This document shows, one piece after another, positions 16,175 to 25,111 of a stretch of 33,811 nucleotides of DNA. The notes beneath the pieces are model-generated. The model saw nothing but the letters and a program-made list of their open reading frames with translations. It did no database searches and had not been told where the DNA came from. This stretch comes from Oscillospiraceae bacterium (lineage in GTDB: Bacteria > Bacillota_A > Clostridia > Oscillospirales > CAG-272). The stretch's first letter is position 1; each line of letters begins with the position of its first letter. The translations under genes and the position numbers were made by a program. The stretch covers positions 1 to 33,811 of the forward strand of contig SVSO01000003.1 in NCBI GenBank assembly GCA_015064195.1, written 5' to 3'.

Positions 16175-17386
16175 ATGCAATTATACGAAGAACTGGTAGC
16201 CCGCGGCCTCATCGCACAGGTGACGGACGAGGAGCATATCCGCGAAATGATCAACAACGGCAAGGCGACCTTCTACATCGGCTTCGACTGCACCGCAGAT
16301 TCGCTGACCGCAGGCCACTTTATGGCTCTGACCCTGATGAAGCGTCTCCAGATGGCAGGCAATAAGCCCATCGCCCTCATCGGCGGCGGCACCACCATGA
16401 TCGGCGACCCCTCCGGCCGTACCGATATGCGCAAGATGCTCACCAAGGAAGACATTGCGCACAACGCCGAGTGCTTCAAGCGTCAGATGGAGAAATTCAT
16501 CGACTTCGGCGAGGGCAAGGCCATGATGGTCAACAATGCCGACTGGCTGCTGAACCTCAACTATGTTGAGCTGCTCCGCGAGGTTGGCGCGTGCTTCTCC
16601 GTCAACAATATGCTGCGCGCAAAGTGCTACGAAAACCGCATGGAGAAGGGTCTTTCCTTCCTTGAATTCAACTACATGATCATGCAGTCCTACGACTTCT
16701 ACTATATGTTCCAGAAGTACGGCTGCAATATGGAGTTCGGCGGCGACGACCAGTGGTCCAATATGCTGGGCGGCACGGAGCTGATCCGCAAGAAGCTGGG
16801 CAAGGACGCTCACGCCATGACCATCACCCTGCTGACCGACAGTAACGGCAACAAGATGGGCAAGACCGCCGGCAACGCGGTATGGCTCGATCCCAACAAG
16901 ACCTCTCCCTTCGATTTCTTCCAGTACTGGCGCAATGTGGGCGACGCAGATGTGATCAAGTGCATCCGGATGCTCACCTTCCTGCCGCTGGAGCAGATCG
17001 ACGAGATGGCAAAATGGGAAGGCGCAGACCTCAACAAGGCCAAGGAGATCCTCGCATACGAGCTGACCAATATGGTTCACGGCAAGGAGGAGGCTGACAA
17101 GGCTCTGGAGGCGGCGAAGGCTCTCTTTGCAAATGGCGGTGTGAGCGACGATATGCCCACCACCGAGGTGGAAGCAGACGGCTCCATGCTGGTGGCAGAT
17201 CTGCTCGTGGCAGGCAAGCTGGCCGCATCCAAGGGCGAGGCAAAGCGTCTCATCCAGCAGGGCGGCATCTCCGTTGATGATGTGAAGGTTGACAAATTCG
17301 ACGCGGTTGTGGAGGCTGACAAGCTGAAGGCCGGCGTCATCGTCAAGAAGGGCAAGAAGGTTTACCACAAATTCATCGCGAAATGA
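16175..17386 (+). CDS. tyrS: tyrosyl-tRNA synthetase
   Basis: A 403-residue class I aminoacyl-tRNA synthetase charging tRNA-Tyr. The HIGH-equivalent TAGH lies at 45-48, then IGDPSGRTD. The tyrosine/tRNA-binding region has EFNYMIMQSYDF and FGGDDQWSN, and the KMSKS-equivalent KMGKT is at 227-231. A C-terminal S4 RNA-binding domain spans about 335-403. The start MQLYEEL fits the family and has AAAGG 11-14 bases upstream; an in-frame ATG twelve bases earlier overlaps that site. Only 30 bases separate it from recN, so there is no T-box leader. Codon use (AAG, CTG, GGC, ATC) looks biased for high expression. Confidence 0.96.
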   Translation: MQLYEELVARGLIAQVTDEEHIREMINNGKATFYIGFDCTADSLTAGHFMALTLMKRLQMAGNKPIALIGGGTTMIGDPSGRTDMRKMLTKEDIAHNAECFKRQMEKFIDFGEGKAMMVNNADWLLNLNYVELLREVGACFSVNNMLRAKCYENRMEKGLSFLEFNYMIMQSYDFYYMFQKYGCNMEFGGDDQWSNMLGGTELIRKKLGKDAHAMTITLLTDSNGNKMGKTAGNAVWLDPNKTSPFDFFQYWRNVGDADVIKCIRMLTFLPLEQIDEMAKWEGADLNKAKEILAYELTNMVHGKEEADKALEAAKALFANGGVSDDMPTTEVEADGSMLVADLLVAGKLAASKGEAKRLIQQGGISVDDVKVDKFDAVVEADKLKAGVIVKKGKKVYHKFIAK

Positions 17387-18081
17387 GAAAATACACCACG
17401 CTTCTGTTTGATGCGGATATGACCCTGTTCGATTTCGAGGGCGCGGAAAAACGCGCCTTCGGTATCGTCATGGCAGAGGCCGGCATACAATACAGTGACG
17501 GGGATTTTGAGCGGTATCGCGCCATCAACAGCGATCTGTGGGCGAGATTCGGACGGGGAGAGATCACAAAGGATTATCTCCAGTCCGAACGCTTCACGGC
17601 ATTTCTGCGCACGGTGGATGCACGCTTTACCGGCGAGGACGGACGGCGGATCAATGCGGCCTATCTTGAGGCACTGGCGGACTGCTCCGAGCTTCTGCCG
17701 GGAGCGGAGATGCTCTGCCGGCGTCTGGCGGCGGATTATACGCTGTACATCGTGACCAACGGCGTGTCGCGTACCCAGAAAAAGCGGTTCGCCGCATCGC
17801 CCATCCGCCCGTATTTCGGCGATATTTTCGTATCGGAGGATGCGGGTGTACCGAAGCCCGATCCCCGCTATTTTGACTATGTATTCGCCCATATCGGCGA
17901 GGAGCGGCGTGCAGATTCCGTCATCATCGGCGATTCGCTGACCTCGGATATCGCCGGCGGAAAGGCTGCCGGAATCGACACCATTTGGTACAATCCCGAC
18001 GGTAAGGACTGCGGTGAGATACATCCCACAGCCGAAGCCGCGGATTTTGACGCGCTCTATCGGATCATCACCCAAGCATAA
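17383..18081 (+). CDS. HAD hydrolase, YjjG-type nucleotidase
   Basis: A 232-residue haloacid-dehalogenase superfamily phosphatase. Motif I DADMT lies at about 10-14, a helical cap follows, motif II is in YIVTNGVSRTQ, motif III is the lysine in GVPKPDPRYF, and motif IV is GDSLTSDIAGG. Length and the TNG-V-x-x-T-Q motif match YjjG/YfnB-type pyrimidine nucleotidases that remove non-canonical nucleotides; other HAD-IA substrates are possible. ATGA overlap with tyrS shows coupling. Confidence 0.88.
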   Translation: MRKYTTLLFDADMTLFDFEGAEKRAFGIVMAEAGIQYSDGDFERYRAINSDLWARFGRGEITKDYLQSERFTAFLRTVDARFTGEDGRRINAAYLEALADCSELLPGAEMLCRRLAADYTLYIVTNGVSRTQKKRFAASPIRPYFGDIFVSEDAGVPKPDPRYFDYVFAHIGEERRADSVIIGDSLTSDIAGGKAAGIDTIWYNPDGKDCGEIHPTAEAADFDALYRIITQA

Positions 18082-18094
18082 GGAGAAATTCAGC

Positions 18095-19000
18095 ATGAAC
18101 TATACCCGCGCCGCAAAACGGCTTGCCGAACTCACAATCGAATATCGCGAACAGGAGCCGATGAGCGAGCATACCAGCTTCCGCATCGGAGGCCCGGCAA
18201 AGCTGGCGGTGTTCCCGCGAAGCAAAGACGAAGCAGTGAAGGCGCTGTCCGTTTTCCATGATGAGGATGCGAATATTCTCATATTGGGCAACGGCACCAA
18301 CGTGCTGATGCCGGACGCGGGCTTTGACGGCGCGGCGGTCATTCTCACCGGCATGAAATCCTGCGGAGTGCGGGACGGACTGCTCATTGCCGATGCGGGT
18401 GCCTCGGTGACGCGGGTGGCGGCGGAAGCGGCAAAGCATGGGCTTGCCGGGCTGGAATTCGCCTACGGTATCCCCGGAACGGTGGGCGGCGGTGTTTACA
18501 TGAACGCCGGTGCATACGGCGGGGAGATGGCGCAGGTGGTGGCCGAGAGCAGCTGGTACGATCCCGAGACCGGGGAGACCGGCGTTTTCATCGGCGATGC
18601 CAATGGCTTCGCGTACCGGAACAGCGCGTACATGGGCACGAAAAAGATCATTTTGTCCGCATCCTTCCGACTGATGCCGGGAGAGCGGAGTGAGATCGAA
18701 GCCCGCATGGAGGATTATCTTTGCCGCCGCCGGGAAAAGCAGCCGCTGGAATTTCCCAGCGCGGGCAGTACCTTCAAGCGCGGAAACGGCTTCATCACGG
18801 CCCAGATCATCGACGAAGCGGGTCTGAAGGGACGGCGTGTGGGCGGCGCACAGGTGTCCGAAAAGCACGCGGGCTTTATCATCAACCGGGGCGGTGCCAC
18901 GGCGGAGGATGTGCTGGCACTGGTGAAGATCATTAAAACTGAGGTTTACGAAAAATTCGGCAAGACCATCGAATGCGAGATACGCTGTATCGGAACATGA
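18095..19000 (+). CDS. murB: UDP-N-acetylmuramate dehydrogenase
   Basis: A 301-residue FAD enzyme reducing UDP-GlcNAc-enolpyruvate to UDP-MurNAc in peptidoglycan synthesis. FAD-binding motifs are NTSFRIGG-like HTSFRIGG (26-33), ILGNGTNVL (63-71) and YGIPGTVGGGVYMNAGAYGGE (about 124-144). The catalytic serine is in PSAGSTFKR (Ser225), and the C-terminal RVGGAQVSEKHAGFIIN segment fits type II MurB. The start follows AAGGAG by eight bases. In Firmicutes murB commonly precedes rapZ, as here. Confidence 0.96.
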   Translation: MNYTRAAKRLAELTIEYREQEPMSEHTSFRIGGPAKLAVFPRSKDEAVKALSVFHDEDANILILGNGTNVLMPDAGFDGAAVILTGMKSCGVRDGLLIADAGASVTRVAAEAAKHGLAGLEFAYGIPGTVGGGVYMNAGAYGGEMAQVVAESSWYDPETGETGVFIGDANGFAYRNSAYMGTKKIILSASFRLMPGERSEIEARMEDYLCRRREKQPLEFPSAGSTFKRGNGFITAQIIDEAGLKGRRVGGAQVSEKHAGFIINRGGATAEDVLALVKIIKTEVYEKFGKTIECEIRCIGT

Positions 19001-19036
19001 GAGCTGACCCGGAGCGGCAGCAAGAGGAAAAAGAAA

Positions 19037-19894
19037 GTGGAATTTTTAATCATTACCGGAATGTCGGGCGCAGGAAAATCCCAGGCCGCCAATACCCTTG
19101 AGGATCTGGGCTGGTACTGCATCGACAATATGCCCGCACAGCTCATTCCCAAGTTTGCGGAGCTTTACAGCGCATCCCCGGGAAAGCTGGGCAAGGTGGC
19201 ATTCATCGTGGACATCCGCGGCGAGGTGGAGTTTGAAACGCTGTTCGCCGAGCTTGACGGGCTGAAAAAGCAGGGCTTCAACTGCCGCACCATCTTTATG
19301 GAATGCGCGGACGAGGTCATTATCAGCCGCTACAAGTTCACGCGGCGCACCCATCCCTTGGTGGCGGCGAAGAATATCAGCATCGCCGAAGCACTCACGG
19401 AGGAGCGGGCCATGCTCGCACCGGCAAAATCGCGCGCCGATTATACCATCGATACCACCAAGCTTGCCGCATCTCAGCTCAAGGAGAAGATCTTCGGCAT
19501 CGTCAACACCGGCGGTGTGGGCGGACTGCTCGTCACCTGTATGTCCTTCGGCTTCAAGCACGGCGCGGCATCGGAGGCGGATCTGGTCTTTGACGTGCGA
19601 TGCTTCCCCAATCCCTATTATCACGAAGAGCTGAAGGAGCACACCGGACTTGAAGCGCCGGTGCGGGATTTTGTGTTTTCCCACGCGGAAACCACGGATT
19701 TTTTAGCAAAGCTTCACGATATGATCGACTATCTGCTGCCTCTGTATCAGCGTGAGGGCAAAACCCAGCTCATCATCGCCATCGGCTGTACCGGCGGCAA
19801 GCATCGTTCCGTGGCCATCGCCGAGGCGCTGGCATCCCACATCCGTGCCGGCGGGTATCGGACGGTAACAATCCACCGGGATATTACAAAATAA
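19037..19894 (+). CDS. rapZ: RapZ/YvcJ family nucleotide-binding protein
   Basis: A 285-residue P-loop protein. Walker A GMSGAGKS is at 8-15, followed by the LEDLGWYCIDNMP family signature, and then VDIRGE and RRTHPL. The C-terminal domain has DVRCFPNPYY and GCTGGKHRSV. In E. coli RapZ guides RNase E cleavage of GlmZ sRNA; Bacillus YvcJ is a nucleotide-hydrolysing protein tied to competence. The Firmicutes role is less defined. Starts with GTG after AGAGGA. The yvcK (CofD-like) gene usually found between rapZ and whiA is missing here. Confidence 0.94.
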   Translation: MEFLIITGMSGAGKSQAANTLEDLGWYCIDNMPAQLIPKFAELYSASPGKLGKVAFIVDIRGEVEFETLFAELDGLKKQGFNCRTIFMECADEVIISRYKFTRRTHPLVAAKNISIAEALTEERAMLAPAKSRADYTIDTTKLAASQLKEKIFGIVNTGGVGGLLVTCMSFGFKHGAASEADLVFDVRCFPNPYYHEELKEHTGLEAPVRDFVFSHAETTDFLAKLHDMIDYLLPLYQREGKTQLIIAIGCTGGKHRSVAIAEALASHIRAGGYRTVTIHRDITK

Positions 19895-19910
19895 ATGACA
19901 GGAGAGCATC

Positions 19911-20825
19911 ATGTCATTTGCACAGGAAACAAAGGCGGGACTTGCGGCATCCTCGGAGTCATCGAAGCATGATTGCTGCCGCAGAGCGACGCTTTACGGA
20001 ATTTTATATGCGGCGGGCATTTTTACCCGCCAGAGATGCAAGCTGGTCACCACCAGTGAGGAGCTGGCCGCGCTGACAGTGAAATGGCTGCACGATCAGT
20101 CCGGCATCGAGGGCAATCTGTATGTCACCGAAAAAAAGAGCGGCGACTCGGATGAGCGCCGGAGCTGCAAGATCACCATTCCCCAGAAAAAAGAGCTGGA
20201 GCGGCTGTTCCGCAGCCTGCGCTATCTGCCGGACGAGCCGGAATGGACGATCAAGCGGGAGATGCTCCGCTGTGCGAACTGCACGGCGGCATTCATCCGC
20301 GGCGCATTTTTGTCGGCGGGAACCATCACCGACCCGGACAAGGGCTACCATCTGGAGATGAGCCTGTCCTCCGAAGCCGCCGCTGATCATTTGTCCGAGC
20401 TGCTGTCCGAGCAGGGACTTGAGCCCAAGCGCATGACCCGCAAGACGGAGCAGGTGCTTTACTACAAGGACAGCGAAAGCATCGAGAATTTTCTCGCCCT
20501 CATCGGTGCAACGGGTGCGGCGTTTACCATTATGAATAAGAAAATCGAGCGGGAGCTTCGCTCGGATGCCAACCGACTGGCAAACGGCGAGCTTGCCAAC
20601 ATCGGCAAAACTGTGGCGGCGGCGGGCGATCAGATCGCGGCCATCCGTGGGCTGATTGAAACCGGGGAGATCGAGCGGATGCCGGACGAGCTTCGGCAGA
20701 CGGCCTATCTGCGGCTGGAAAATGACGACGCCACGCTCTCCCAGCTGGCGGCACTCCATGAACCGCCCATCACCAAATCCGGCGTGAATCACCGGCTGAA
20801 GAAAATTCTGGCATGGAAAAAATAA
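19911..20825 (+). CDS. whiA: DNA-binding protein WhiA
   Basis: A 304-residue WhiA. The N-terminal domain (about 1-210) is the degenerate LAGLIDADG endonuclease-like fold, seen as MSFAQETKAGLA, the segment with CRRATLYGILYAAG and FIRGAFLSAGTITDP. The C-terminal helix-turn-helix (about 220-304) carries NRLANGELANIGKT and ITKSGVNHRLKKI. WhiA controls sporulation septation in Streptomyces and cell division/chromosome segregation in Bacillus. It follows rapZ by 16 bases, and its end overlaps the next gene by 13 bases. Confidence 0.95.
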   Translation: MSFAQETKAGLAASSESSKHDCCRRATLYGILYAAGIFTRQRCKLVTTSEELAALTVKWLHDQSGIEGNLYVTEKKSGDSDERRSCKITIPQKKELERLFRSLRYLPDEPEWTIKREMLRCANCTAAFIRGAFLSAGTITDPDKGYHLEMSLSSEAAADHLSELLSEQGLEPKRMTRKTEQVLYYKDSESIENFLALIGATGAAFTIMNKKIERELRSDANRLANGELANIGKTVAAAGDQIAAIRGLIETGEIERMPDELRQTAYLRLENDDATLSQLAALHEPPITKSGVNHRLKKILAWKK

Positions 20826-21256
20826 AGCTGCTCATCGATGCGGATGGCTGTCCGGTGACAAAGCTTGCGCTGAAGATCGCCGCGGAATACGGCATCCTCT
20901 GCGTGATCTTCTGCGATACCGCCCACGAATTTTCCTCGGAATCGGCGGAGATCGTCACCGTTTCCAAGGGCGCGGACAGCGCGGATTTTGCACTGCTCAG
21001 GCGCATCTGCCGGGACGACATCGCAGTGACGCAGGATTACGGGCTTGCCGCACTGTGTCTGGTGCGCGGCGCACGGGTGCTGGATCAGAACGGGCGGCGG
21101 TATACCGATGAGAATATCGACCGGCTGCTGGAGGAACGCAATCTCGCGAAACGAATCCGGCGGGGCGGCGGAAGAATGCGCGGCCCCGCAAAGCGTACCG
21201 AGGCGCAGAATGAAGCATTCGCGGCGGCACTCCGTGCGCTGATTGAATCAGAATAG
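20813..21256 (+). CDS. YaiI/YqxD family (UPF0178) protein
   Basis: A 147-residue protein of the UPF0178/DUF188 family. Landmarks are LLIDADGCPVTKL at the N-terminus, HEF near residue 38, SADFALLRRI, the DDIAVTQDYGLAALCL segment with conserved Asp residues (PIN-like nuclease fold), and an Arg-rich GGGRMRGPAKRTEAQNEAF tail. The conserved acidic residues suggest nuclease-like chemistry, but no function is established. It starts inside the end of whiA and is followed by dnaE after ten bases. Confidence 0.92.
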   Translation: MEKIKLLIDADGCPVTKLALKIAAEYGILCVIFCDTAHEFSSESAEIVTVSKGADSADFALLRRICRDDIAVTQDYGLAALCLVRGARVLDQNGRRYTDENIDRLLEERNLAKRIRRGGGRMRGPAKRTEAQNEAFAAALRALIESE

Positions 21257-21266
21257 AGGAGTAACT

Positions 21267-24200
21267 ATGTCCGATTTCGTCCATCTTCATCTGCACAGCG
21301 AATACAGCCTGCTCGACGGTGCCTGCCGCATCGCCGACATCCCAAAGCGCGCTAAGGAATGCGGCCACACCGCCGTTGCCATCACCGATCACGGCGTGAT
21401 GTACGGCGCGGTGGCGTTTTACAATGCCTGCAAAGCGGCGGGAATCAAGCCCATCATCGGCTGTGAGGTGTATCTTGCCCGGCGAACGCGCTTTGACCGG
21501 GAGCACGGTGAGGACAACGCCAGCTATCATCTCGTTCTGCTGGTGAAAAATGAGGTGGGCTACAAAAATCTCATACACATGGTGACAAAAGCCTTCACCG
21601 AGGGCTTTTATTCCAAACCCCGCGTGGACATGGAGCTGCTGGAAGCCCATCACGAGGGGCTTATTGCGCTGTCCGCCTGCCTTGCGGGATACATTCCCCG
21701 CGCCATCATGGACGGAAATGTTGAGGCGGCACGGGAGCACGCGGTGAAGATGCATGAGCTGTTCGGCGAGGATTATTATCTGGAGCTGCAGGATCACGGC
21801 ATGGAGGAGCAGAAGACGGTCAACCGCGCCGTCGTGAAGCTGTCCCGGGAGCTGGGAATCCCGCTCGCCGCCACCAACGATGCCCACTATCTGCGCCGGG
21901 AGGATGCGGACAGTCAGGCGATCCTCATGTGCATCCAGACGGGCAATGTGATCACCGACGGCCGTCCCATCGGCTTTGAAACGGACGAATTTTATTATAA
22001 AACCACCGAAGAAATGCGGGAGCTGTTCGGATATCTGGACGGCGAAGCACTTGGCAGTCCCATCGAAAATACGGTGAAGATCGCGGAAAAATGCAAATTC
22101 GACTTTGATTTCACGAAGCTCTATCTGCCCGCATTCACGCCGGAGAACGGACTTTCAGCCAGAGAGGAGCTGCATCGGCTGGCCTATCTCGGTCTTGAGC
22201 GGAGACTTGCCGCCGGACGCATCGAGTATACCGACTGGCATCCCGAAGCGGAGTACCGGGAGCGCATCGAATATGAGCTGTCCGTCATCGTCCGCATGGG
22301 CTATGAGGATTATTTTCTCATCGTGCAGGATTTCGTCAATTATGCGAAATCAAGCGGCATTCCCGTCGGCCCGGGACGCGGTTCGGGTGCAGGAAGCCTT
22401 GTGGCGTTCCTGCTCGGCATCACCGACCTTGACCCCCTCCGCTTTGATTTGCTGTTCGAGCGGTTTCTCAACCCGGAGCGCGTCAGTATGCCCGACTTTG
22501 ACATCGATTTCTGCTACAATCGCCGGGACGAGGTCATCGACTATGTGCGCCGCCGGTATGGTGACGATCACGTAGCGCAGATCGTCACCTTCGGAACCAT
22601 GGCGGCCAGAGCGGCGGTGCGGGATGTGGGACGCGCGCTGGGTATGAGCTATGCGGAGACCGATGCGGTGGCGAAAAACATCCCCCACGCGCTGGATATG
22701 ACACTGGAGACGGCACTTTCCCAGAGCAAGGAGCTGCGGGAGATGTATGAGGATTCGCCGCAGGTCAAGCGGCTGATCGACACGGCGAAGGCGCTGGAGG
22801 GAATGCCCCGCCATTCGTCCACTCATGCGGCGGGCGTGGTCATCACCGACCGGCCGGTCAGCGAATATGTGCCGCTGGCAATGAACGGCGACATCCCCGT
22901 GACCCAGTTTGACATGGATACGGCGGCAAAGCTGGGACTGCTCAAGTTCGACTTCCTTGCCTTGCGCTATCTCACCATCATCTCCGACACCGAAAAGCAG
23001 ATCCGTGAACGTGAGCCGGATTTTGATGTGGAAGCACTGCCGCTGGATGACAGAGCGGTGTACGAGCTGATCTCCTCCGGCAATACGGACGGCGTGTTCC
23101 AGCTGGAATCGGGTGGAATGCGGCAGATGCTGACTCAGCTTCGCCCGGACTCCATCGAGGATATCATCGCCGCCATCTCTCTCTATCGTCCCGGCCCTAT
23201 GGATTCCATCCCGAAATACATCGAAAATCGCAGAAACCGGGACAAAATCGAATACAAAATCCCCCTCCTTGCACCCATCCTTGACGTGACCTACGGCTGT
23301 CTTGTCTATCAGGAGCAGGTCATGCAGGTCTGCCGTTCCGTGGCGGGCTATACCTTCGGCCGCGCAGATTTAGTGCGCCGCATGATGGCCAAAAAGAAGG
23401 CGGATGAGATGGAAAAAGAGCGCACTGTTTTTGTTGACGGCGCACAGAAAAACGGCGTTCCGGCGGATGCGGCAAACGAGCTGTTCGATGAAATGTCAGG
23501 CTTTGCCAGCTATGCCTTCAACAAAAGCCATGCGGCGGCGTATGCCATCCTTTCCTATCGCACGGCTTATCTCAAATGCCACTACCCCTGCGAATATCTG
23601 GCCGCGCTCATGACCTCCGTCATGGGCAGTACGGCGAAAACCGCCGAATATGTGGCCGAATGCAATCGCTATAAGATCCGCATCCTGCCGCCGGACATCA
23701 ACGAATCCACGGCAAACTACCGCGCCATGATTTCGGGCGGCGACCGGTATATCCGTTTCGGCTTGCTGGCGCTGAAAAATCTCGGCGAAGGCTTCATCGA
23801 ACGGATGGCGGCGGAGCGGCGGGAGAAGCCCTTCGCATCCTTCGAGGATTTTGTGGAGCGGATGTACGGGCAGGACATGAACAAGCGTCAGATCGAGGCA
23901 CTCATCAAGAGCGGTGCATTCGACGGGCTCGGCGTGTACCGCAGTCAGCTGCTGCTCACCTATGAGAAGATCATTGACCATTATCAGGAGAAGAACCGCA
24001 CCAATGTGTCGGGACAGCTGGATCTCTTTTCCATGACCGGCGATGCGGAGGAAGCACCGCCCACCTTCGCCTATCCGGACGTGCCGGAATTTTCCTTCCG
24101 GGAAAAACTGCGCATGGAAAAAGAATGCTCCGGCATCTATTTCTCCGGCCATATGCTGGAGGATTATTCCAAGCACATCGAAAAAATCGCGCCGGTGAAG

Positions 24201-24908
24201 ATCGGCGACATCCTCGCCGCTTTTGCGGAGGATGGGGCGACGGAAGCGAGCTTCCGGGACAAGCAGACCGTGACGGTGTGCGGCATGATCACCCGGCGGC
24301 AGATCAAAACCACCAAAAACGGCGCAAGCATGGCGTTTCTCGATCTGGAGGATCGGTTCGGCGAGATGGAGGTCATCGTTTTTCCGAAAACCTTTGAGGA
24401 GTGCGTATCGCTTCTGAAAAATGAGGCGGCGCTGGCCATCACGGGCCAGCTCTCCCTGCGGGATGATGAAGATCCGAAGCTGCTCTGCCAGTCCGTTGTG
24501 CCCCTGTCGGACAACGCTCATTTTGATGATACGGCGGCAAGCGTCCGCACGCCTGCCCCGAAGCCTGCACCCGCACCTGTGCCTCCGCCGCCGTCAACGG
24601 GCGGTGTGTATCACGTGAGCGGCCGCGCACCGATGAACATTCCGCAGGCAAGGGAAGTGCCGCCGCCCATGCCGCAGACGATCTCCAAGGTGTATCTGCG
24701 GGTCGATCGGGCGGATGAAACGGATGCAAAATTCAAAAAAGCGGAAAATCTAGTGCAGATCTTCTGCGACGGCTTTGCAGAAGTGATTTTTTACGACAAA
24801 GAAAAGGCCGAATACCGGCGTATGACCGGCATCCGGCTGGCAGCATCGCCTTTTGTCATCCGCGAGCTGCGTGAGGTGCTGGGCGAAGAGAATGTGGTGG
24901 TGAAGTGA
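21267..24908 (+). CDS. dnaE: DNA polymerase III subunit alpha DnaE
   Basis: A 1213-residue C-family replicative polymerase. The PHP domain (about 1-270) keeps metal-binding-type motifs: HLHSEYSLLDG, ITDHGVMYG and TNDAHY. The palm has GPGRGSGAGSL and the catalytic PDFDIDF (409-415), and the fingers include HSSTHAAGVVI. A tandem HhH region, then an OB-fold (VTVCGMITRRQIKTTKNG, about 995-1085), follows. Beyond it come a Pro-rich linker (about 1092-1137) and a 76-residue C-terminal segment of unclear role. The start is ATG 21267 after AGAGGAG. Firmicutes usually use DnaE together with PolC; polC is not in the window. It is the last gene of the operon. Confidence 0.96.
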   Translation: MSDFVHLHLHSEYSLLDGACRIADIPKRAKECGHTAVAITDHGVMYGAVAFYNACKAAGIKPIIGCEVYLARRTRFDREHGEDNASYHLVLLVKNEVGYKNLIHMVTKAFTEGFYSKPRVDMELLEAHHEGLIALSACLAGYIPRAIMDGNVEAAREHAVKMHELFGEDYYLELQDHGMEEQKTVNRAVVKLSRELGIPLAATNDAHYLRREDADSQAILMCIQTGNVITDGRPIGFETDEFYYKTTEEMRELFGYLDGEALGSPIENTVKIAEKCKFDFDFTKLYLPAFTPENGLSAREELHRLAYLGLERRLAAGRIEYTDWHPEAEYRERIEYELSVIVRMGYEDYFLIVQDFVNYAKSSGIPVGPGRGSGAGSLVAFLLGITDLDPLRFDLLFERFLNPERVSMPDFDIDFCYNRRDEVIDYVRRRYGDDHVAQIVTFGTMAARAAVRDVGRALGMSYAETDAVAKNIPHALDMTLETALSQSKELREMYEDSPQVKRLIDTAKALEGMPRHSSTHAAGVVITDRPVSEYVPLAMNGDIPVTQFDMDTAAKLGLLKFDFLALRYLTIISDTEKQIREREPDFDVEALPLDDRAVYELISSGNTDGVFQLESGGMRQMLTQLRPDSIEDIIAAISLYRPGPMDSIPKYIENRRNRDKIEYKIPLLAPILDVTYGCLVYQEQVMQVCRSVAGYTFGRADLVRRMMAKKKADEMEKERTVFVDGAQKNGVPADAANELFDEMSGFASYAFNKSHAAAYAILSYRTAYLKCHYPCEYLAALMTSVMGSTAKTAEYVAECNRYKIRILPPDINESTANYRAMISGGDRYIRFGLLALKNLGEGFIERMAAERREKPFASFEDFVERMYGQDMNKRQIEALIKSGAFDGLGVYRSQLLLTYEKIIDHYQEKNRTNVSGQLDLFSMTGDAEEAPPTFAYPDVPEFSFREKLRMEKECSGIYFSGHMLEDYSKHIEKIAPVKIGDILAAFAEDGATEASFRDKQTVTVCGMITRRQIKTTKNGASMAFLDLEDRFGEMEVIVFPKTFEECVSLLKNEAALAITGQLSLRDDEDPKLLCQSVVPLSDNAHFDDTAASVRTPAPKPAPAPVPPPPSTGGVYHVSGRAPMNIPQAREVPPPMPQTISKVYLRVDRADETDAKFKKAENLVQIFCDGFAEVIFYDKEKAEYRRMTGIRLAASPFVIRELREVLGEENVVVK

Positions 24909-24926
24909 ATCGAACCCTGAAGGAAA

Positions 24927-24964
24927 ATTGCCCCCGTGAAGCCGTCAGGCTTCGCGGGGGCAAT
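24927..24964 (+). terminator. GC-rich hairpin after dnaE
   Basis: A 17-bp stem with one G-T wobble (arms 24927-24943 and 24948-24964, 4-base loop), 18 bases after the dnaE stop. It lacks a T run on the plus strand, so it may act as an mRNA 3'-end stabiliser or weak terminator ahead of the next hairpin. Confidence 0.6.
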
Positions 24965-24980
24965 TGTGTGCCCGCTTCGG

Positions 24981-25020
24981 CAAAATAAAAACACCATCGC
25001 AAGATGGTGTTTTTATTTTG
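24981..25020. terminator. bidirectional terminator between dnaE and tRNA-Glu
   Basis: A perfect 18-bp stem (arms 24981-24998 and 25003-25020, GCAA loop) with AT-rich outer parts, so both strands show a GC core followed by TTTTTATTTT. It would end the dnaE operon on the plus strand and the tRNA transcript on the minus strand; its right arm overlaps the tRNA CCA end. Confidence 0.92.
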
Positions 25021-25093
25021 GTGACCCGTACGGGAATCGAACCCATGTTTTCGCCTTGAGAGGGCGACGTCTTAGCCGCTTGACCAACAGGCC
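25019..25093 (-). tRNA. tRNA-Glu (anticodon CTC)
   Basis: A 75-base cloverleaf on the minus strand. The acceptor stem GGCCTGT pairs with ACGGGTC through two G-T wobbles; the D arm has GTC/GAC, and the anticodon stem TCGCC/GGCGA encloses loop CTCTCAA (anticodon CTC, reading GAG). The T arm contains GGTTCGATTCC, and CCA is encoded. The gene has its own promoter and a terminator directly after CCA. Confidence 0.95.
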
Positions 25094-25111
25094 GTTCCTT
25101 AGAACAGTAAT

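Noticed and set aside
16181..17368. 395-codon minus-strand frame opposite tyrS
   Set aside because: His/Leu-rich shadow of codon-biased tyrS with no initiation signals.
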